Origin: Pyricularia pennisetigena
Taxonomy: Eukaryota > Ascomycota > Sordariomycetes > Magnaporthales > Pyriculariaceae
NCBI RefSeq assembly: GCF_004337985.1
Contig: NC_043741.1
Span: forward strand, 3,472,953 to 3,536,952
Length of the DNA stretch: 64,000 nucleotides
Direction: 5' to 3'
The position numbers and the translations under genes are program-made. The notes beneath the pieces were generated by a model. That model ran no database searches. It had not been told where the DNA came from and saw nothing but the letters and a program-made list of their open reading frames with translations. Positions 58,504-64,000 of the stretch are shown here, piece after piece (the first letter of the stretch is position 1; the number at the start of each line of letters is the position of its first letter).

Positions 58504-61143
58504 TTATCCTTGGGCCTTTTTGATCAAGTCGGCAGCCTGGAACATTACAAAACACACCAATGTCAGCGTATCCCAACAAGTATGTATGCAGTACATTTCT
58601 CCCCCCAGTAACTCACCTTCTCAGCAACAGCATAGACGGCAGCTTGGATGTGCGCCGCTGGGAGCAGCGGCATGATACCAGCGTCCACGACTCGCAGGTT
58701 TGTTGTGCCGTAAACTCGCAACTCTGTGTCCACAACACCTCCGTCTTCGAATGGGAGCATCGCCGTCGTCCCTGCTGGATGAAATTCCGTGCCTAAACCA
58801 CGCTGGATAAAATCCATCAACTTCGCCGTGTTCTCTTCATCGGCTTCATCGTCGGCAGATTTGAATGGCTCTGAGGGCGAGGGCGAGAGCGCTTGGATTA
58901 ACGAGTTGGTTTTCATTAGACGAGCATTCATTCGAAACGACAGCATTGCAACCTCGCACTAACACATCGCCGCAATTATAATCAGCAAAGATACCAATCG
59001 CCGGATCAGGATATGTACCATCCTGTTTAACACATACGTCAAGCGGATGCGCGCAATATCGCGGGTCGATGACCGGTTTGTTGTCCTTGAGAATGTTCGG
59101 GCCACTGGGACGGACAGTGCCGCGCGACATGGTGCTTTGAATTGCAACTGTGTATCGGCCGGTAGAGTCAACCATGATCTCTGAGGCAGGCTCATCGATT
59201 TGGCGGAGAATGCCGAGTTGCAGACGAGACTGCTTAGTGTAACCTCGTCGCACGGCTGGGGGTGCGTCGTCGAGCAGATAACGGTCGAATTCCTCCAGCA
59301 TGTACTTTCCCGTCAATGTGTTCCACTCTGTTGTGAGTGCCTGAAGAGACGGGAAAGCTACGATGGATATCAACGGGGCGGTAAAAGGGCCTTTTTTTTG
59401 TCGGGTTGTCAGCTATAATGTGTAGGATGCATAAGACCTTCGGCGCATGAATATAGGAAACAGCTCACTCACCGGTGCGGTTCATTCTGTATGATAACTC
59501 GGCCTCGGCTAGCTTTGCACCGTTAACTTTTTTGGGGCTAAATATGTTTGGGTTATCTGTTACCTGTGGTTAGTCTGTGATGGCCATTCCCAACTTGCGC
59601 GCAGTAACAACTGACAATTGTAATCTTTTCCCACCATGCCATGGTCTTGCAGGTTGTTCCCTACCCCTGGCAAATCGATATGTACGGTGATGTTCAATCT
59701 TTTCAGCACAGAGGCCGGTCCTATCCCCGAGACCTGCAAAATTGTCGGAGTGTGGATCGCACCTGATGCCATGATAACCTCGCGAGATGCAGAGACTCTC
59801 GAACTATGGATATTATTCGAGTTTGAGTCGCGTCTTGGGACGAACTACACCAAGTCATGATCTGTGAGACTCTCTAGGTCCTTGATAAGGGTGGATAAGC
59901 ACCAACGCAGACTAACCTCCACTCCCTGGATGTGCTTCGGTGTGGGCAGACCCTTGGTCGAGCTCATGAGCCCCTGCGTGCTGTCTACAAGCAACAGTCG
60001 AGTGGCCATTTGGCCGACGGCAACATGCATGTTCGGGCGCTCCATCACTGGATCGAGGTAAGCGACGCGGGCGTCACACCGGGACTGGTTGATGGCTTGC
60101 ATGCTGGATGGACTGAACACTACGCCAGCTGTGATTCCAGTATTCATGTCCTTGAGTATCTGCAAGCCGAGTTCTTCGTAGCCCTTCAGCACGGCATCTA
60201 GTGACGCCAGCTCAACAGCAATGTCAGTTCATCCCTACCCGAGGCCTAATATCTCAACAGGACCTAAGAAGTGCGGAGACATGGGCAGCTCACGGCTATG
60301 GTTATAAATAAATTGAGGATAAGAAACCTCGACAGGACCAGATGTTCCGTGAAAGGACATGTCTGGATCAATCCCCAGCGAGCTGGCCGTCTTCTCATCA
60401 AGACCCATTGTGTACGTTTCGGTCTATGTTACTGCTTCGTTAGTATCTGCACCGACGGAGGTCCAACCCGCCCCGAGATTTCCTTGTTGCGTCATGCTCA
60501 CCTTCTTGAAATAAGGCAGCAAGTCGTCCTACGACCAGCCCGGATTTCCCAAGTCCCTCCAGGCATCAAAGTCACGCTTGGAACCTCGCGTCCACACCAT
60601 CCCGTGGATGAGCGTACCGCCTCCCACTCCACGGCCTTGGAGATAAGGCCGAGGCATATGGTCTAGGTGCTCCTGTGGCACCATATCGAGGGTCCAGCCG
60701 TTGATGTTGGTGATTCCTCGGCCGACGTATGCCGGGTACGTAGTAAATTCGGTTCGATTGTCCCTGCATGTTTTAGTGATATCCAACATTCTTGAGTCAA
60801 ACGTCTGGGCTAGCCGAGCAGATTGCACAACGGGGATGCAACGGAGGGGCATACAATTCACCGGCTTCTATAATGAGTACAGTGACTGCGTCAAGTGTTT
60901 TAGTGTTAGCGTCCGAGTACAACTTTGAATCTGGCGGCATATGTCAACAAGGCACTTACTGTTTGGGTCTTGACTCAGCCTGTTGCCAACAACCAACCCC
61001 GAGAGGCCGCCACCCACAATAACATAGTCGTACGTAGGAAGAAGCTCATTCGCAGCACGCTCGACAGGGATGACTATACTCATGGCCTGCTGGATCCAAA
61101 ATAATGCTAGCCCCAGGACCAGGGCGGTCCGGTTAATCGACAT
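58504..61143 (-). pseudogene. GMC oxidoreductase (FAD-dependent), broken by one nonsense codon
   Basis: Ten exons can be traced on the minus strand: 61143-60960, 60885-60855, 60763-60502, 60423-60294, 60197-59917, 59844-59616, 59556-59473, 59390-59038, 58958-58617 and 58536-58504. They give a frame of 643 codons, a normal GMC length. A signal peptide (MSINRTALVLGLALF) precedes the dinucleotide-binding YDYVIVGGGLSGLVVGNRL. Then come TVLIIEAGEL, the GRGVGGGTLIHGMVWTRG signature, ASGAIHTPTILQVSGIGP (second GMC signature), RYCAHPLD and the catalytic-end GTEFHPAGTTAM with MPLLPAAHIQAAVYAVAEK. Such secreted enzymes oxidise alcohols, aryl alcohols or sugars. Codon 150 (60531-60529) is TAG, between GNPGWS and DDLLPYFKK, where the family has an aromatic residue. 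All other junctions keep the frame, so the loss is recent or an error. Several junctions (exons 5 and 7) are the best of more than one choice. Confidence 0.75.
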
Positions 61144-61906
61144 GCTGTGCTCGTGTCTCGATCGATTTCTGGGCTTTATCGGTTTGGAGAGAAAATTCGC
61201 CAAGAAGATTTGAGTCACAATATTATATGATGAAAAAATGCTCTCCTGCTGAATCTCGTTCCGTTTCGGCGGACGCAGGCAGCCTTGGGGGCTGAGTTTT
61301 GTTGTGCTAGACTGCAGTCAGTTATTCAAGAAACACTCCCGTGGGGTTTCATAGACCATCATTCGATTTTGAGCGGCTGTGCAAAATTTGGGAAAGGGAG
61401 ACCATCACTGCATTGAAGACACGGTCTAGTCTGCTCCTTCCAAACAGGCCGGGGAATATCAGCCGTGACGTGATATAATATAAGACTGGCACCAAGGTAT
61501 AGTCCATTCAAGACAGTAGCCATGCCCAGCCTCGCATCTGCACATACTGCAACAGAAGCACTCGGAACAATCGGTCTCTCTAGATATGATTAAAACAGTA
61601 AGAATATTTTCTTTTGATTGTCCGTCAACTACCTAGGTACTTAAAACACCTTCCAAACCTTCCCACACATTAACCGAATTCGACAGAAAGCCATACCAAA
61701 CAAAAGATTACATGGTCATTATCATTTATAGTTGTCACAAGCGTGGCTAGTGGGTATCCTTGTATATGCCAGCTATGACTTGCCGTCATCTGGATGTAAA
61801 TCCGCGGCAATGTTATTCGTCCTCCTTCGATGAAATTGTTTCTTTTTCTCCAAGTGACCTCAAAGCCACCAACCTTTCCTAAAACAGAAGAGTAGTGGAA
61901 TTCCGT
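61144..61906. other. Intergenic region between the GMC and CSC1-type genes
   Basis: 763 bp holding the GMC promoter and the 3' flank of the channel gene. A CTACCTAGGTA palindrome-like motif lies near 61630. No gene recognised. Confidence 0.5.
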
Positions 61907-64000
61907 TCAGTAAGGCACCTTCTCCTCCCAAACAGGCGGGCGCGTCGACTCCCTGTCCCAAACAAGCTTGCCATTCTCGTCGAGCTCGCATCCCTCGTCT
62001 GTAATATGGATAACCTTGCTCGTGTGCGCAACCTCTTGCTTCGATACTCCAGCGGCATCACGCGGAATCCAGAGAAGCGGAGGCGTGCTTGTCACAGCGG
62101 GCGGATAGTATGCATTACCGTTGATCTCTTCCGAGTACAAGTTATCGAGATCAAGGTCAAGTTCAGCTCCCTGCGGCACCAGCTTGCGCAGGGTAGCGTA
62201 GTCGGCATAAACCCAGGGCACAAAAAATCGTGATACGAAGTTGCCTCGCTTGGCAGAAGGTACAGTGGCTACATCAGCGGCTTCAGTGTCCTTGATGTCG
62301 GCGGAGCTGTGCGCGCCATTGGAGCCAAAGCCATTCGTGGCCATGGTAGTGCCTGTCGCGCCTGATGGGCCAGCGCTGAGGGCTCCGTTGTGAGGCGCGA
62401 GCAGTGCCTCCTCCTCAGCCAGAAGCGTTTGAGGGAGATTGTAAAGGAGAGGATCCAGAGCATTGCTGAGGGTGAGCTGGAAGAGAACAGTGAAGAGGAG
62501 CAGGGCTAGGATATGATTCGTCAGTAACCCAGGTTGACAGGGACAACACTCTTGTTCAGCAACGGAAGCTTACCAGCCATCAGGATCGCCGGTCCAACCG
62601 CAGTGCTTGCACCGAACAGACCGATCATACAAATCTCAGCAATATAGACACCCGTGAAGAGTTGTTTGAGGGCGCGAGGGTAAATAAGACCTCTCGTGTC
62701 AATCTTCGTGTCAGTGACGAAGAGAACGTTGTAGCGCCAGGCGATGTAAAACAGACACATGGCCAAGCATGCGAAGCCTAGCACTAGAGGAGTGATGACG
62801 GCGTAGATGATGGCAATGCAGGTGATCATGGTGTAAACGGGAAGCGTGCTCCCCCAAGAGATCGCGCTCAGCGTCGCCCACTTTTGATACAAGGCACGAG
62901 GCGTTGAGGCCAAGAACCTGTACATGAGCTGGAAGATTACAAAGCCAACAATCTGCGAGAGAACACCCGCTGCGATTGTGAGACCCTGTACAAGGAAGTA
63001 GTTATTGTAAAAATTGCCCGGCTTGGGTAGTGTGGAGGCGAGAGTCTGCGGTATCAGTTGCGGATCCAGTGCCATTTGCTGAAGTTTAGGGCCAAGATCG
63101 GTACCAGCGCTACCGACGGCTAGATGTGAACGGGATGATTAGCCTTCATGACAGGCTACAATCATGAAAGAAACCCAAGGTATGGAGACTTACTAGTAAC
63201 GAAGAAAACCTGAACGATTTGGAAGCAGAAATAGGCATTTTGGGTAAAGAGTTCACACCTGGAGTGGGACGGCTCTCCAGAAAGCTTTGCGCAAACTGTA
63301 CCACAGTGGCCCAGGTTAGCATTTAGAGCGAGGCTCATGATTTCGACCTGGCCGGCGAGGGCCAGGATAGCAATAATTGCCGGGTGTTACTTACGTCGCA
63401 TGATGATGGGGACAAGTGACATCAAGATGGCGAGCGCCACAGACGGTAGCAGGCCAGTTATAACGCCCATGATTGCCTGCTTAGTGTCAGTAGTATTCCC
63501 GGGTTTGGGAAATTGCGAACACATACATCTGGAATAGCATTCAACCAGCTCAGCCATGAAACCTCTCGCTTCAGCTTGTCAACGTTGGTGATAATGCCCA
63601 CCACCAAGACGGGGAACGCCCAAAATATGATCAAGGCTGCGATAAAGGCCAGGACCAAATAACGGCGAACGACACGTTGCCACCACGAGACCTTGAGGGA
63701 CGACCAGATGACATCGCTAGGTGTGATACCAATATAGCGTGGTGCCATCTGAAGACCCCGATGATGAGCAACCACCTGGTAAGCAGCCTCGGCTTCACCC
63801 TGGCTCCGGAACTCAACAAAGACACCGGGAATCTTCTTGGAAGCACCTGAGCGGTACTGGCGTTGGGCTTCAGCCGTTTCGGGAATAAGACGGTGAAGTT
63901 CATCACGGCAGAAGTCAATAGAGTCAACCTTTGAGCCAATCAAGCCCAGGGCGCCAGTGCGGTGTGTTGGTCGCTTCCCCTTGGGAACCCATCGAGCCGC
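61907..64000 (-). CDS. CSC1/RSN1-type osmosensitive cation channel (DUF221), 3' part
   Basis: The gene runs off the right edge; the last 600 residues are present in five exons: 64000-63527, 63476-63395, 63295-63194, 63119-62574 and 62505-61907. Residues from the cytosolic domain (DFCRDELHRLIPETAEAQRQ, VFVEFRSQGEAEAAYQ, PRYIGITPSDVIWSSLKVSWWQR) lead into the conserved pore region: YLVLAFIAALIIFWAFPVLVVG, WLNAIPDAIMGVITGLLPSVALAILMSLVPIIMR, ELFTQNAYFCFQIVQVFFVT and further helices to LLLFTVLFQLTLSNALDPLLYNLP. The family (yeast Csc1, plant OSCA, animal TMEM63) comprises mechanically or osmotically gated cation channels. The cytosolic C-terminal tail has about 180 residues, with VPWVYADYATLRKLVP and a conserved PPLLWIPRD segment. 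All junctions are GT-AG and in phase. The first half of the protein lies outside the window. Confidence 0.92.

Noticed and set aside
60763..60885. Apparent frameshift in the GMC gene after VLIIEAGEL
   Set aside because: A GTATGC donor at 60854 and the GCAG acceptor at 60765-60764 give an in-frame junction (E-L-D-N-R-T), so no frameshift is needed.
1..64000. CRISPR arrays, rRNA genes, intact transposons and biosynthetic gene clusters
   Set aside because: No regularly spaced repeats, no rRNA sequence, no transposase or reverse transcriptase domains, and no PKS, NRPS or terpene synthase genes were seen. The lone PPTase is of the ACP-serving type.

Overview
The window is nuclear DNA of a filamentous ascomycete, most likely a Sordariomycete. 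The evidence is short spliceosomal introns (about 60-160 nt) with GTRNGT donors and CTRAY branch sites, widely spaced genes, and typical euascomycete gene families. A placement in or near Magnaporthales is only an impression. I see no rRNA, CRISPR array, intact transposon or prokaryotic operon.

Layout, left to right. A truncated ABC-F ATPase leaves the left edge (1-452). It is followed by a sphingosine/diacylglycerol kinase-like gene (638-2413, -), the tRNA N2,N2-dimethylguanosine methyltransferase TRM1 (4159-6591, -) and the nuclear import receptor MTR10 (7814-11119, -, six exons). MTR10 is divergent from the spliceosomal Sm protein SmE (11949-12378, +). Next come 5-formyltetrahydrofolate cyclo-ligase (12586-13455, -), an oligopeptide transporter (14760-18011, +), a secreted S28 serine peptidase (18533-20286, -) and a GNAT-like protein (21795-22754, +). 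A small secreted protein resembling bacterial enterotoxin-A-type ADP-ribosyltransferases follows (23333-23845, -).

The centre holds a spartin/senescence-domain protein (25225-26974, +), gamma-tubulin complex component GCP4 (27911-30437, +), a fungal 2EXR/F-box-like protein (30866-32359, -), a glutamine-rich protein with a FAR1/MULE-type zinc-binding domain (35066-37555, +) and the complete cytoplasmic dynein heavy chain (38977-52204, +, 4353 aa).

The right part holds a mitochondrial-type AcpS phosphopantetheinyl transferase (52933-53651, -), a DUF1774-like membrane protein (54305-55427, -), an intron-containing tRNA-Arg(CCU) (57625-57708, -), a ten-exon GMC oxidoreductase broken by one nonsense codon (58504-61143, -) and the 3' part of a CSC1/RSN1-type channel (61907 to the right edge, -).

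Most genes are unrelated housekeeping genes in conserved surroundings. Two themes recur. One is the microtubule motor and nucleation machinery (dynein heavy chain, GCP4). The other is peptide use: a secreted prolyl-type peptidase convergent with an oligopeptide importer. The less ordinary loci are the ADP-ribosyltransferase-like protein, the FAR1/MULE-derived Q-rich protein and the broken GMC gene. Exon boundaries were deduced by hand from splice signals, reading frame and family conservation. In every model the frame stays open across all junctions except for the GMC stop.
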